This document shows, one piece after another, positions 37,022-48,166 of a stretch of DNA of 64,000 nucleotides. Every line of letters begins with the position of its first letter. The first letter of the stretch is position 1. The stretch is taken from contig BDDD01000351.1 of NCBI GenBank assembly GCA_001972305.1, forward strand, positions 300,131 through 364,130. Reading direction: 5' to 3'. Both the position numbers and the translations under genes were made by a program. Source of the DNA: Cephalotus follicularis (taxonomy: Eukaryota; Streptophyta; Magnoliopsida; Oxalidales; Cephalotaceae). The notes below the pieces were generated by a model. It saw only the letters and a list, made by a program, of their open reading frames with translations, had not been told where the DNA came from and made no database searches.

Positions 37022-38253
37022 AGTAACTCCCCTGGCATTCAACCATGGCACCTTAGCATGGCTCCGGGTTCCTCTGGCATATCACCTATGGCGTCATCAC
37101 CTTGGGCACGACATCTCAGGCACCTAGCTCCCCTGGCGTATGACACCACGGGCATGGCTCCTCAGGCGCAAGTCACCTCGGGCGTCATCTTCCTCGGGCG
37201 CATGACACCTCAGGCGTGGCACCTCTGGACCACTGTCATTCTTCCCAGGCGCATGCACAATGCGTCTCAGCTCCTCGGGCGTTATGTATTTCAGGCCTTG
37301 GACGCCTGATCTTTGCTCGCTGGCAATGAAGGGATCTCGGCGTCTGCCAGGGAGGGGCGAGTCACCATGCCTGGATGTATGGCCAGAGGAGCTCAATTCC
37401 ACCACGACGTCTTTGCAACGACGCCTACGTTCATTTTGCGCTGTTGGTGCACACCAGGATGAAGCGCCAGGGATGAAACGCACATGGCTTATGCGTGCAG
37501 GCTTGTATATTGCATTATATCGGGTGACGCTCTCAACAATAGTATAACTTATATAATTACAAACAACAAAATCATAACATAAAAGCAAGCAAGCAAGCAA
37601 TGGGCGCACACAGAAGACAAACATCAGCAATCACACATACAAGCTGGTAGGCACTCGGATATAGAGCAACCTACCTGGAAGGTGGTTGAAAACGAAGATC
37701 GCCCTATTTGGACTTCCTTTGAGCTGGGGTCTGCTACACTCTAGCTTTGCCAATTTCTCCTTCTTCCTTGTACCACCTCTAGCTCCCAGGGAATGGGTAT
37801 TTATACAATTGGAGTGCAGGGGACATGGGGGCTCACTTAAACAGCACCCACTTATCTTCTACCTCCCGCTCTCTCATTCTCCCGATTTCTCTGGAATAAA
37901 ACGTGAAGAAAATGGCTAAAGTATAGCTCTCTGTCCCATTCTCCTTCTCATACTTGCCATTGGAAGAGTCTAGAATTGTTGAGACAATTCTCACGGGTGC
38001 AGGCCATACCTAGGCTTGGGCCAGCCTCCTCCTACTTGGGCCAAATTACACTTTCCACTTATAAGCCCAAAAATCCAATTACTATATTAAATTCAGCCCA
38101 AGGAGAGTAACACAATCTCTTTAGCCCTAAGTCACAAATTATATTCCATTAAGGCCTAAGTAAATACTTTATAAAATTCGGGCCCAGCCCAATAGGAGGG
38201 AAAATAATTACAAAACCCAATAGTAATACTTTATAATATTTGGGGCTCTTACA

Positions 38254-38718
38254 ATATGGGCCAAGAGGCTGAATCTTGTGTCGGATCTTACATTTTGGGC
38301 GAGAGGTCCTGATGTAAATTGGTATACATACCTACCTATTCAGGTATTATGGTTTGCACGGCGAAAGTCGGGACTATAGTATGCTGGATAGATTCTATCC
38401 CTACTAGGAAGCGAGAGGCTTCTCGAATTCCACATGGGCGTGTGGGATACAATTAGAATAGTTGGAGGAGCCATAATTACAAAAGACCAATTATTATGGT
38501 AATAATATAAATGGAATAATTTGCTAATTAAACTCTCTTTTGTTTCCTCTTTAATAGGTTTCTAGTAATCATCATATTCTGCATCATGTCAGTTGGCATA
38601 GCACTATCGAGAGTCAAATAATAATTCTTAAGGGGTCTCTCTCTCGGGCCCAACCAAAAGGTGCGAAAATAATTACAAAGTCCAATAATAATTCTTTATA
38701 ATATTTAGGGCTCTTACA
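38254..38718. repeat. Chimeric patch: C1 leader copy plus repeated L terminus
   Basis: 38254-38614 is a copy of 15820-16181 including the gag start (ATGTCAGTTGGCATAGC). 38615-38643 is a short filler that reads like AATAATAATTCTT from the L end joined to AAGGGGTCTCTCTCTC from the G1 LTR (the second word recurs at about 38757-38772). 38644-38718 is a second copy of the last part of L. Confidence 0.75.
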
Positions 38719-39093
38719 TCCAAGCCCCTCTATAAATACCTTGATCACTCATTTCCTAAGGGGTCTCTCTCTCAACTCTCCCATACCTATATGGTATCTT
38801 CCTTGACACCCCACTGTTACTTTCTCTTTCTAGCTTTCATAACTTTAGCGGGTAATTCCCTCTTATGAAGTACTGACTTCATTATCGGAAGTTAGCCAGG
38901 GAGATAGTACTTCGGGCCTACCTTCTAATTGGTATTTGTGTTCTCATGTGAAGCTTCGCTAATCAGAAACTTCGTCCTTGGGTCCGACCTTGGACTCAGA
39001 CATTCGGATCTACTCAATCTGGAAACTGTGTCATGGAGCATGGAGAAGAGCATTCTCATCCTCAGCTAAGACGTACAGATTCTGATTTCATCA
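38719..39093 (+). repeat. G1 3' LTR, part after L#2
   Basis: It resumes with TCCAA, carries TATAAATA at 38731-38738 and aligns with the rest of the left LTR to the end ATTTCATCA. Together with 27824-28029 it gives about the same length as the left LTR. Confidence 0.8.
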
Positions 39094-39455
39094 TATCTGG
39101 CACCTGAGTTTGAGTTAAGCGAACACATGTACTCATGTCATTATCAACCATTATTAAATCTTCTAGTCAAACATGGTCACGTCAACATTTGACCCTGTAA
39201 TTATGATTGGACAATATAACTAGGATTTAAAGCTTATGAGTAATCGAAATTCTTCGACCTCTTCTCACGTTGGCAAATTAGACTATTTCAAAATATTTAA
39301 AATAATTTATCATAATTAATGTGTTTGCGAGTTTGATATGAAGAGTTCAAAAATAAAGGTTTTTTTTTAAAAAATTTAATAATTAACTAGAAAATATAAA
39401 TATAAGTAACTTTTTGGTCAACGAATTTAAAAAAATGACACAGATTTATGATTTC
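39094..39455. other. AT-rich spacer, nothing recognised
   Basis: This lies between G1 and the LTR of G3. I see no coding frame, repeat end or RNA fold. Confidence 0.5.
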
Positions 39456-39973
39456 TGTTAGGGTATTTTCTCTCGAGTGTGGGCTGACTAGGTTGGCCCA
39501 AAGATGAAGATGTTGATGTTAAAGCTGTTAGATTTGAGATGGTATGCTTGAGTAGGCCTGTGTAGAGGCTTGGATCTAGATATAGCGATTTGGCAGAGCA
39601 GGGGGTCAAAGTTGATCTCCTAGGACACCTTCGACTATCAAGTAATTAGAAGACCAAAGCAAGATGAATAAAATAATGTAAAAAGTATCAAATAGGTCAT
39701 CTGTCGTACCTGTCAAACCAAGTTGCTATTTATAGTAAATTATATAGTGTACTTTACCCTTTTGCCTTTTCTTTATGCTGATGTGGGATGCCCTTTTAGG
39801 GCACGATTTGATTTATAGGTGTAAATTGACCATCTTGTCCTTGAGTGGTTGTGGTACACATGTATTTTGGCGATTGGGTACAAATTATCCCCATATCACA
39901 TGTCCCTTGACAAAAACGGCCAAAGTGGGCTTTGAGAAATAAGGATAGTTGGACCCTTATCGAATGGTCTAGC

Positions 39974-40594
39974 TAGTGCTGGAAACAAGCCAAGCTTAGA
40001 CCTATTCAACCTTAGCTCGTTAATATTTTATGGAGTTCAAGTTCGAGTAGAGTTTTTAAAGAGCTCAAAAATGTTGTTTATGCTTAGTTTGTTAAAATAT
40101 TATTGAGTTCGAGTTCAAATCGAGCATTTAGCGAGATTTGAACGAGCTAAATAAATCGATGTTGGAGCTCGAATAATTAGAAATTCAAGAACTATAACTC
40201 AACTCAAGCTATGCTCATTATGGTCAACAAACTCGAGCTCAAGCTCTATATTGGTTTATAATTCTTTTCAATTTTTCCTCCAATGAAAACACTACAAATA
40301 AATAAGTAGAATTGATATAATTAATAAAAGAAAAAGAAAAAATATATATAATCGACTCTTAACAGTACTCAAATTGATTATATAATGGAGTACTTAGCAA
40401 ACATCATTAACTATCGATTGATGAGTTGTTGACGAACTTTAACGACTTGAGCTCATCCTTATTCAAGCTCAACTCTTTAAGCAAACGAGCCTTAAATTCA
40501 TGCTCTTATTCGTTCATTAAGCTTAACACAAACGAGTTTTTATTGAGTCGAGTCGTGAGCTATTCACGAATGACTTGGTTTGTTTACACCCCTA
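39974..40594. mobile_element. hAT-like MITE inside the G3 array
   Basis: The ends TAGTGCTGGAAACAAGCC and (reverse) TAGGGGTGTAAACAAACC form imperfect terminal inverted repeats of the plant hAT type. The ~620-bp body is AT-rich with many GAGCTCGA/TTCGAGTT words, typical of this group, and encodes nothing. Removing it rejoins a tandem unit of the array (GTCTAGC to CAATGACTGAGCC), which proves insertion. A clean 8-bp duplication is not visible. Confidence 0.65.
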
Positions 40595-41995
40595 GCAATG
40601 ACTGAGCCAAAAGTTTGGTGCACTTTGGCTTTGAGGCAACCTTGGTCAGCTTGGAGGCGTGGTATGCTTCGTTGAGCATGATTTTTTCTTCAAAAATTCT
40701 TCTTGACTGTTTGGGATCACTATCCTTGGGAAAATAGATACTTAGCCAAATTTTTAGTACACTCTGGCTTTAGGGAAACCTTGCTTGGATTGGAAGTGTG
40801 GCATGGCTCACCGAGTATTAATGCTGCTTCAAAAACTTTGCACGGTTATTGACGATCACTATCTGTAGCTTAGAAATTACTTAGACAAATTTTTTGTACA
40901 CATTTACGTTAAGGCAACCTTGCTTGGCTTAAAGGCATGGTATGCCTTGCCGAACACAATTTTTTCTTCACAAACTCTGCTCGGCTACTGAAGATTACTA
41001 TCCTTTGCCTATCAGTTACTTAGCCAAAAATTTGGCACACTTTGGCTTTAAGGTAACCATGCTCGGCTTAGAGGCGTGGTATGCACACTATCCTTGGCCT
41101 AATAGTTATTTAGTAAAAATCTTAGTACACATTGGATTTAAGACAATCTTTCTCAACTTGGAGGTGTAGTATGTCAAGCATGATTTTTGCTTCAAAAACT
41201 CTGTTTGACTATTGAGGATCGCTATCCTTGGCTTAGCATATACTTATCCGAAGTTTTAGTATATTTTAGCTTTAGGGAAACCTTGCACAGAAGAAAGTAG
41301 TGGTATGCCTCACTGAGTAGGATTTTAGCTTCAGAAACTCTGCTCGATTGTTGAGGATCACTATCCTTGGCGTAACAGTTACTTGGCCAAATTTTTTATA
41401 CACATTCGCTTTAAGGCAACCTTTCCTGCTTGGAGGCATGGCATGCCTTGCCCGACATCCTTTTTGCTTCAAAAACTCTACTCGACTGCTAAGTATCACT
41501 ATCCTTGGCCTAGCAGTTACTTAGCCAAAAATTTTGTACACTTTGGCTTTAAGGCGGCCTTGCTTGGCTTGGAGGTGTGGCATGCCTCATCGAGCACAAT
41601 TTGTTCTTTAAAAAGGCTACTCGGTTGCTGAGGATCACTATCCTTGGCCAAAAGTTTTGTACACTTTGGCTTCAAGGAAACCTTGCTCGGCTTGGAGACG
41701 TGGTATGCCTTGTCTAGCTTGATTTTTGCTTCAAAAACTCTACTCGACTGTTGAGGATCACTATCCTTGGCCTAGTAGTTGCTTAGCCAAAAGTTCAGTA
41801 CACTTTGGCTTTAAGGCAACCTTGCTCAGCTTAGAGGCATGGTATGTTGCGTCGAGCATGCTTTTTGCTTCAAACACTCTAGTCGATTGCTGAGGATCAC
41901 TATCCATGGCCTACCAGCTACTTAGCCAAGATTTTGGTATACTTTGGCTTCAAGGTAACCTTGCTCATCTTAGAGGTGTTTCATTCTTCAACGAG
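40595..41995 (-). repeat. G3 tandem array, ~141-bp units with hairpin
   Basis: About ten units with GATCACTATCCTTGGCC, TACTTAGCCAAAAATTT, ACTTTGGCTTTAAGGCAACC, CTCGGCTTGGAGGCGTGG and TGCTTCAAAAACTCT. Within a unit TGCTCGGC and GCCGAGCA form an inverted repeat around ~20 bases. Open frames across it are by-products of the repetition. Confidence 0.8.
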
Positions 41996-42229
41996 AACTT
42001 TTCTTTGCTCATTGTTCTCTTGTTGTTTTTTTGACAAGTGTCTTGAGAGGTGTCCAGTCAAGAAGGGTTTTCCTTGGGAAGCCTAAACGTCTTTTCACGT
42101 TAAGAACTTGGGATAGCCAAACATATTATACTGCTTCACTATTTATTTTCCATTTTGACCTTAAAGTTCATAAAGTTGTTCACCCCTAGAAATTTCTTTC
42201 TCTGGTAGCGCTAGCCAGAACAGTCACGC

Positions 42230-43260
42230 TAGAAATTCCATCTCTAGTGGTAGTGGCTTTTCTAAGCCTTCTTTTTTCCATTTATGGGTTTGAGAACTAT
42301 TCATTCCCATGAGCTCTCTATTCAATCTATGGAGCAAGATGGTGTCCTGCCTACTCTTATTTTTGAGGAACTCCTTCAATTTCTGAACTCTCTTTTTGTG
42401 GCTTAAATGGGTTGCTTGGTCCAAGGGTGATGGCATTCCATACCCTGTTCAGCTTCTTGTCAAGGGTGAGCGGGCTAACTTGATCAGCCCTGGTAGGTTT
42501 GTTGCCTATCTTGACTCTTTCTTAGGTGGTCTACGTTTTCCTCTTCATCCCTTCATCGGGCGTTAATTATGGCCTACACCCAACCCAAATTTCTCCAAAT
42601 AGTTAGGGAGTATAATTGGATTTTGGTGCTATTCCAATAAAAGAGTATTCAACCTACCATCCCACTCATTGTGGAATTGTTTGTGATGGTTAGGGTTGTT
42701 AAGAATGAGTCCTGACACTACTTCAAAGCCAAGGATTTTCGCAAGTTCCTAACTAACTACCCTTCTTGAATCAAGTACTGGAGATCTAAGTATCTCATGG
42801 TAGAAGGGGTAGAAGACTTCATCCCATATCAATGAAGTGAGATGAGGTCTCGGTCTAACAACAAAGTTCCACTCACCATGCCCAAAAGAAAGGCGAACCA
42901 TCTTCTCTTGTCTGCCTCCTTAAAAGGTCAAAGAGGTAGTAAATGAGAAGAGGATGAAAAAGTTTGGTCTTACCCTAGGATTCTGTGCTCTTAGTGATGG
43001 TATTCCCCATTTCTCTGTTGGTTTAGCTTTGATAGAGATCTAAGCAAGATTCCTTTATTCTTTTCTTTTAATTATACTTTTGGCTATTTTGCTGACCTTC
43101 TTCTGTTTTCATTACTACAATTATGGCTATTTTGCTGACCTTCTTCTGTTAGGGTGACTTCTTCCCCTAAGAACCCTAATAAGAGGAAGGCCTTGGATGG
43201 GAAAAATTATGGGCTTTTTAGGACGACTGCCCTGGGTGTTGCAGGTAGGGGATCCTAATG
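42230..43260 (+). pseudogene. G3 antisense gene remnant, PF04195-like
   Basis: On the strand opposite to the element, reading frames give QLLVKGERANLISPGRFVAY, LDSFLGGLRFPLHPFI and YFKAKDFRKFLTNYPS, the pattern of the plant family named Putative gypsy type transposon (Pfam PF04195, Transposase_28). A probable intron ends at about 43155 (TTCTGTTAG), before a Lys/Arg-rich segment (KNPNKRKALDGK). A 30-base word TTGGCTATTTTGCTGACC plus tail is repeated at about 43079 and 43122. The function of this family is unknown. It is broken. Confidence 0.6.
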
Positions 43261-43669
43261 CCCTATTACTATGTTGGTTTCTATATAAAGTGGCTAGATT
43301 AACTCTTAAACTGACCATTTTCATGCAATCCTAAAGCAAAATAGATTAACATGTTAAAACCATATGCCAAGATCATCTTTGATCAAGACTATGATACAAC
43401 CATGAAAAGAGAGGACAAGGAGAATGGTTACACACTTGCTTTGTTGTTCTTTACTCCTTCAATCATTTCAAAACATTATCTTACTTCAACGAGCTTTGAG
43501 CGCAAAGAGTATGTAACCTCAAAGATATCCACACCAAGAGAGAAACAAGATTTCAATAAGAGAGAGTGTGGGTGAAATTTTTGGCCAAGACTTAAAGAAC
43601 CGAGACCAAGAGATGCTATTTTCATTCTCAATGTCTCTAAGACTTTATCAAATGAAAACCCATAATCCT
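43261..43669. other. Unassigned segment between G3 and G2
   Basis: It contains a 74-codon plus-strand frame (43351-43575; TLALLFFTPSIISKHYL) with no family I recognise. It could be the end of an unknown repeat or LTR. No splice sites or repeat ends are clear. Confidence 0.35.
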
Positions 43670-44384
43670 TGTTGACGCTGAGAATCGCCAACAATGAATT
43701 TGTAAGTACCCTTTCCTGAGGTTGGACTAAGATCATCTGCTGTGTGGTTTGCTACGGTTCGAAGTGGTCTAAAATCAAAGAAAAATGGTCAAAAGGAGCA
43801 CTGAAGTGGTCTCCAAGACTACCCTCAAATTTTTGAGTCAGAGTTCGTCATTATGTATATGTTTGAGTGTTTTTAGTGTGTTGTCCGACCAGTTTATGTT
43901 CGAGCCGAGGTGTTTAAGGGTGCGTGTTAGGGTTTTTTAGTGAGTTTTAGAGAGAGAAAGTAGCTAACCGTGTTAAAAGCAGTGGTTAGGGGTATTTATA
44001 GGGGCAGTAATGCCGTCGAAATGGAGATTTTACCCTTTCCAGCTATCTCTAAGTGAGGACTACTTGGTAACTTCCTAGGGCATTAAATAACTCTTGGTCA
44101 TCTTAGACGCCTTCCCAAAATCCTGCTGTGACCTGTCCTATCAAATCTGTATTTAATGGCCGATAGGTCCCATTATGACGATGGTTGGGAAAACTTCACA
44201 GCAAGCTTCCCAAGTGGTGTTAGGTGAGAATGGATGTCCGATCAGGGGCTGTTCTAGAAAAGATGATCTTAGCTCTGACAGTTGGAAGGATCCCAGCTCG
44301 TACAGTGGAAGGGTCCCAGTTCGGATAGATGGAATGAATACAGGTAGCTTAACCCTCGGATGGGAAATCCCTTCATCCTCAACA
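43670..44384 (-). repeat. G2 3' LTR
   Basis: Plus-strand ends are TGTTGACGCTGAGAATCGCC and CATCCTCAACA; AGTCCCCCACTTCC beyond it is the polypurine tract read on the minus strand. A TATTTATAGGGG (minus TATAAATA) lies near 43992. It pairs with 54346-55046. Confidence 0.8.
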
Positions 44385-44499
44385 AGTCCCCCACTTCCTA
44401 AGTTCGCAGTTTTCTAGCACAACTTGGAAAGTTTTGTGGATCAATTTGCAGGCATCTCGGTCACTTCATGATAAGAAAGGAAGAAACAAGTTGGACGAA

Positions 44500-45365
44500 T
44501 TTGAGCAGTAAGACCCTAGGAAGACAACTAGGAGTAGCGGAACTCGGCCAGGGTTGAGGTGACAATGGTCGTTCTGGAGATCAACTAACCTACCAATGCC
44601 ACACTAGCAAGAGAACTCGGTTATGACCAAGGAGAATTGTGGTCGTCTTTTGGACTCCAAACTGACGAGTGCCACACTAGCAAGAGAATTTGGTTTGGAT
44701 TGAGAAAATTTTTAACTATGGATTACGGACTTCAACAAGTTCATCTGAGCACTGCGAAGGTAGCAAGACAACTTGGTTAGATATGAGGTGTTTTCAGCTT
44801 CAGATTGGGATTTCAATAGGTCCATCCGAGCACTACGAAGGTAGCAAGAAAACTAGGTTAGAACCGAGGTGTTTTTAGCTTCGGATTGAGGACTTCAACA
44901 AGTCTATCCGAGCATTGTGAAGGTAGCAAGACAACCCAGTTAGGGCCGAGGTGTTTTCGTCTTCGGATTGAGGACTTCAACAACTCTATATGAGCATTGT
45001 GAAAGTAGCAAGATAACTCGGTTAGAACTGAGGTGTTTTCAGCTTCTAATTGGGTACTTCAACAAGTTTATCTAAGCACTGCGAAGGTAGCAAGACAACT
45101 CAGTTAGTGACAAGATGTTTTCATCTTCAGACTGAGGACTTCAACAAGTTTATTCGAGCACTGCCAAGGTATCAAGACAACTCAGTTAGGGCCATGGTGT
45201 TTTTAGCTTCGGATTGGGGACTTCAACAAGTCCATCCAACCACTACGAAGGTAGAAAAACAACTCAGTTAGAACTGAGGTGTTTTCAGCTTCAGATTAGG
45301 GATTTCAACAATTATATCCGGGCACTGGTAAGGTACCAAGACTACTCGGTTAAGACCGAGGTGCC
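44500..45365 (-). repeat. G2 tandem array 1, ~82-bp units with hairpin
   Basis: Eight good copies from about 44725 (GGACTTCAACAAGTCCATCC, GAGCACTACGAAGGTAGCAA, GACAACTCGGTTAGAACCG, AGGTGTTTTCAGCTTCGG), plus two degraded units from about 44500. CTCGGTT and AACCGAG form a tight inverted repeat with a 2-base loop, for example 45017-45032 and 45345-45360. Confidence 0.8.
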
Positions 45366-45800
45366 ATAGGCATGCAAGGTAGACGAACAGTCCCCTAGAC
45401 CTTTTCATGACCATCTAGATCTTTCTCCCATCTTCTATAGCCTTCCATCCCTATCCTTTGGGAGGGAATTTCTAGCGAGAAAAGAAATTTAAATATTTTT
45501 TGAAGTTTTTTAGGTGTCTCTTGGGATTCCTAAGGCATTAGATGCCAATATAATCTTCATTTCTCCTCACTTCTCAGCCGCACTTTTCACTCTCTACTTT
45601 CGTATTCTCTCTCAAGCTCTAAGACTCTCAAAACTCTCTCTAACCTTCAAGTTTTTGAACATCAACCCAACCTTCAACTTGTTCTTGAGTGTTTTACCTT
45701 GCAAAAATTTTATTTTTCTCCCATCTATCTTTGTTTTTTGTTTGATCTATCTTTCCTTTTCTTTACCTTTGAAGTTTTTGTTTCTCTTACTAAAATTAAG

Positions 45801-47960
45801 ATGGCTTCTTGTTCAACTTCTCCCGATGGTTCTTTTGACAGCCATGCTCGGGCTAGGAGGCAAAAGCTTCGGTCTCCTCAGAGTCTTCTGATGAGCTCAG
45901 TGCAGCAGGGTAGGGATCAGGTCAGGGTTCGACTCCTTGTGATCAGGTTGCTACCACTTCTACCCTACCAGGACTCCTCTCTGAAGATAATCTTGGTCGG
46001 GTCAAAGGTGCCAAGGTGGAAGACCGTGGGAATGACAAGCCGAAAGAGGAACGATACTAACGGGATATCATTTCCAAGACCAAGGAGGAAGACTCGGTCG
46101 ATTTTTGATCAGATTATTGCATACCGAATTCCATCGAGTTGCCCCTTCTGTCGAGGAATCATGGATCAACCAAGAGGTTCATGGGAATATTCCTTTGTTA
46201 CGTGGATGCAATTAAGTCGGGTCTTTGATTCCCTATCCACTCCTTCATTTTTGAAGTGCTCGACTACTATCAGGTTCATTCATGCTAGCTCGTTCCCAAC
46301 TCTTGGAGGATCGTGACGGGCTTCCTTTGTTTCTGTAAGATGGTCGGGAAGGAACCTGAGGTACCAGTCTCTTGATATTTTTTCCATATCTCCAAACACC
46401 CGAACAAGGATGGCGGGTGGTATTACTTCAAGAAAAGGTCAAAAGTTAGTCCTCTTTTCGGCAAGCTTCTAGATTCTATCAAGAAGTGGAAGCACTATTA
46501 TTTTTATGAGAAGAACATCCAAGGATGGACTCGGGCGTCACCCTGGAAGCAATACAACACATACGAGGATACCGAAGACCCAATGTTGTCCGAGGACCAC
46601 AAAAGGCATGTAGATCAGCTACTTACCCTGGCCGACCCCCATGTCCATATAATGACTTTGCTCGAGGAGGCCAGTCTTTTTTTGCTCGGCCTGAGCCCGG
46701 TCCTGGTTCCCGAGGGACACACTGGTAACTTTCTTTCCTTCTTGCCTTTCTTTACTTAGCTTTCTAATATTCACCTGTTTCTCTTTCTTTGTAGTTATAA
46801 AGATGTTGAATGCTCAGAAGTTGTTAGCTATGGGGGCCAAGAAACTAGCTCCTAAGAAATCGAAGAAAAGGCCTAATCCCTCAGACCTCCTAGGTGACAA
46901 GGAAAATCCTTCCATGGATCCGACCACCTTGGTCTCTAGGATGAATCTCCCCTAGGACCCTACTACCTTGGGTGAAAAAAGGTTGAGGACTGAGGAGGAG
47001 ATGGTAGGTGGATCCGAGGTGCTGAAGACCGAGGTTGAGAGACCGACAAAGAAGGGTAGAGCTCATCCATCATATTTTGGGGAGGACAGTTCTCTATTCA
47101 TCCCCAATCACAAGATCATTGTAGGGTCAAATTCTTGGAGGCCCTATACTGGGGTGGTAACTCATGAGTCTACCCTTTCCAAGGTCAGGACATCCATCAT
47201 CCTCGCCAAGGGGTTGCTCCTCTCCGAGGACTTTCAAGTCTTTAAGAAGGAGCGTACCATTTCCTAGCTCTAGCAGGTCTTATTCAACATACGGTTGTGG
47301 TGTGTTTCTATACATAGAAAAATTTGAGTCTTTTTTCTTCCCTCGTCTACTAACTTTGGTTTCTTCTATTCAGGCTACTCAGCACTCAGTCATCCTCTGA
47401 GATGAGCTCAAAAGTCTGGTGGATAGGTGCAAGGAGGCAGTGAATGGGCAGACCGAAGCTAAGGCCGAGCTTGGGAGATTTTGGGGTGAACTAGAGAAGA
47501 CCCAAACTGAGTTGTTAGCTTCTCGAGCTGTCAAGACTTTGTCGATCGCAAAACTCAAAAAGGCAACCCATGAGATCGGGTTCCTCCATGCCCATAAGGA
47601 GGAAATTTTGAAGGATAAAGAGGTTGCCTTGGAGAAGGCAGCCGAGATAATCTGGAAGGTCGAGGAGTTGCATCAGAGTTTCCCTGGATAGGTACCTAGA
47701 GTCCAAGGACTTCAAGAATAGGGTCAACGAGCATGAAAGATCTTTCTTCGATGATGTGGTTACTCTGAGCCTTGAACTCGTTAAACAGAAGCATCCTGTC
47801 TTGAACTTGGGCAAGATCGACTGAGTGGCAACTCTCAAACTGTACATTGAGAAGGAAAATGAAGGCAGTGATGAGGAGACCATCCTTGAGAATTCCAGAG
47901 CAGTCAACGATGATCTTCCCAAAGGATTTCAGAGTTGCGGTAGTCTCCTCAAGTAAGGAT
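45801..47960 (+). pseudogene. G2 antisense spliced gene, PF04195-like
   Basis: It lies on the strand opposite to gag-pol, between pol and the 3' LTR. A CT-rich leader (45540-45790) precedes the start at 45801 (MASCSTSPDGSFDSHARAR). The first exon region carries the PF04195 pattern: GWYYFKKRSKVSPLFGKLL and IKKWKHYYFYEKN near 46410-46520. An intron with GTAACTTTC and CTTTGTAG borders spans 46726-46794; a second runs from about 47276 to a CTATTCAG at about 47372. The last exon region encodes a Glu/Lys-rich coiled coil (EAKAELGRFWGELEKTQTEL). Antisense genes of this kind are known from relatives such as maize Grande; their role is unknown. It is broken. Confidence 0.7.
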
Positions 47961-48027
47961 CCTATCCATACAATGACGGTTCATGATATTATCAATGAGC
48001 GTGGTCGGATTATCATAACATGAGCCC

Positions 48028-48028
48028 N
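48028..48028. other. Undetermined base (N)
   Basis: A single N occurs in GAGCCCNGTC, just after the antisense gene of G2; it is probably an assembly ambiguity. Confidence 0.95.
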
Positions 48029-48166
48029 GTCATAGGTAGTCTTTTTGTAGTTTGTTTTCTTTTTTTTCTTGTGATGTAATTCGGTTGAGGTGCCCTCACT
48101 TTGTACTTGAAACATTTAAATCAATAAAAGGAATGTTTTTTCTTATTACTATTAACTTTCTTTATT

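Larger units (their letters stand above)
28030..38718 (-). mobile_element. L#2: second Del/Tekay-like LTR, rearranged, in the G1 3' LTR
   Basis: A perfect TCCAA target duplication flanks it (28025-28029, 38719-38723). The left end CGTCACGCCCCGAACCG and the right end GGGCTCTTACA match the ends of L#1. L sequence occupies 28030-29319 and 37022-38253, split by C2. After this comes a ~360-bp copy of the C1 leader (38254-38614), a ~28-bp patchwork, and a second copy of the terminal ~75 bases of L (38644-38718). L#1 and L#2 look about 92-93 per cent alike in a sampled stretch. Confidence 0.75.
3562..39093 (+). mobile_element. G1: old Ty3/gypsy-type LTR element without coding capacity, host of nested insertions
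   Basis: Two homologous LTRs bound it: 3562-4138, and 27824-28029 continued at 38719-39093 after the L#2 insertion; both total about 577 bp. A gypsy-type primer-binding site follows the left LTR. Once the nested elements are discounted the internal region is only about 3.7 kb and consists mainly of tandem repeats, so this is a large non-autonomous (LARD-like) element that must have used proteins of relatives. The LTRs differ at roughly one base in five or six, which makes G1 one of the oldest elements here. It is a broken fossil. No convincing target duplication was found. Confidence 0.75.
39456..43260 (-). mobile_element. G3: partial Tat-like gypsy element
   Basis: The order LTR (39456-39900), tandem array (from before 39974 to 41990), then a plus-strand PF04195-like remnant (42230-43260) mirrors the 3' part of G2 (LTR, array, antisense gene). 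The LTR is 445 bp, TGTTAGGG to CCCATATCACA, with a minus-strand TATAAATAGC near 39735. No pol was found. It is a broken fragment, interrupted by a hAT-like MITE. Confidence 0.6.

Noticed and set aside
41383-41631. Open frames in the G3 array
   Set aside because: The same amino-acid words recur with the ~141-bp unit, so they reflect the tandem repeat and not a protein.
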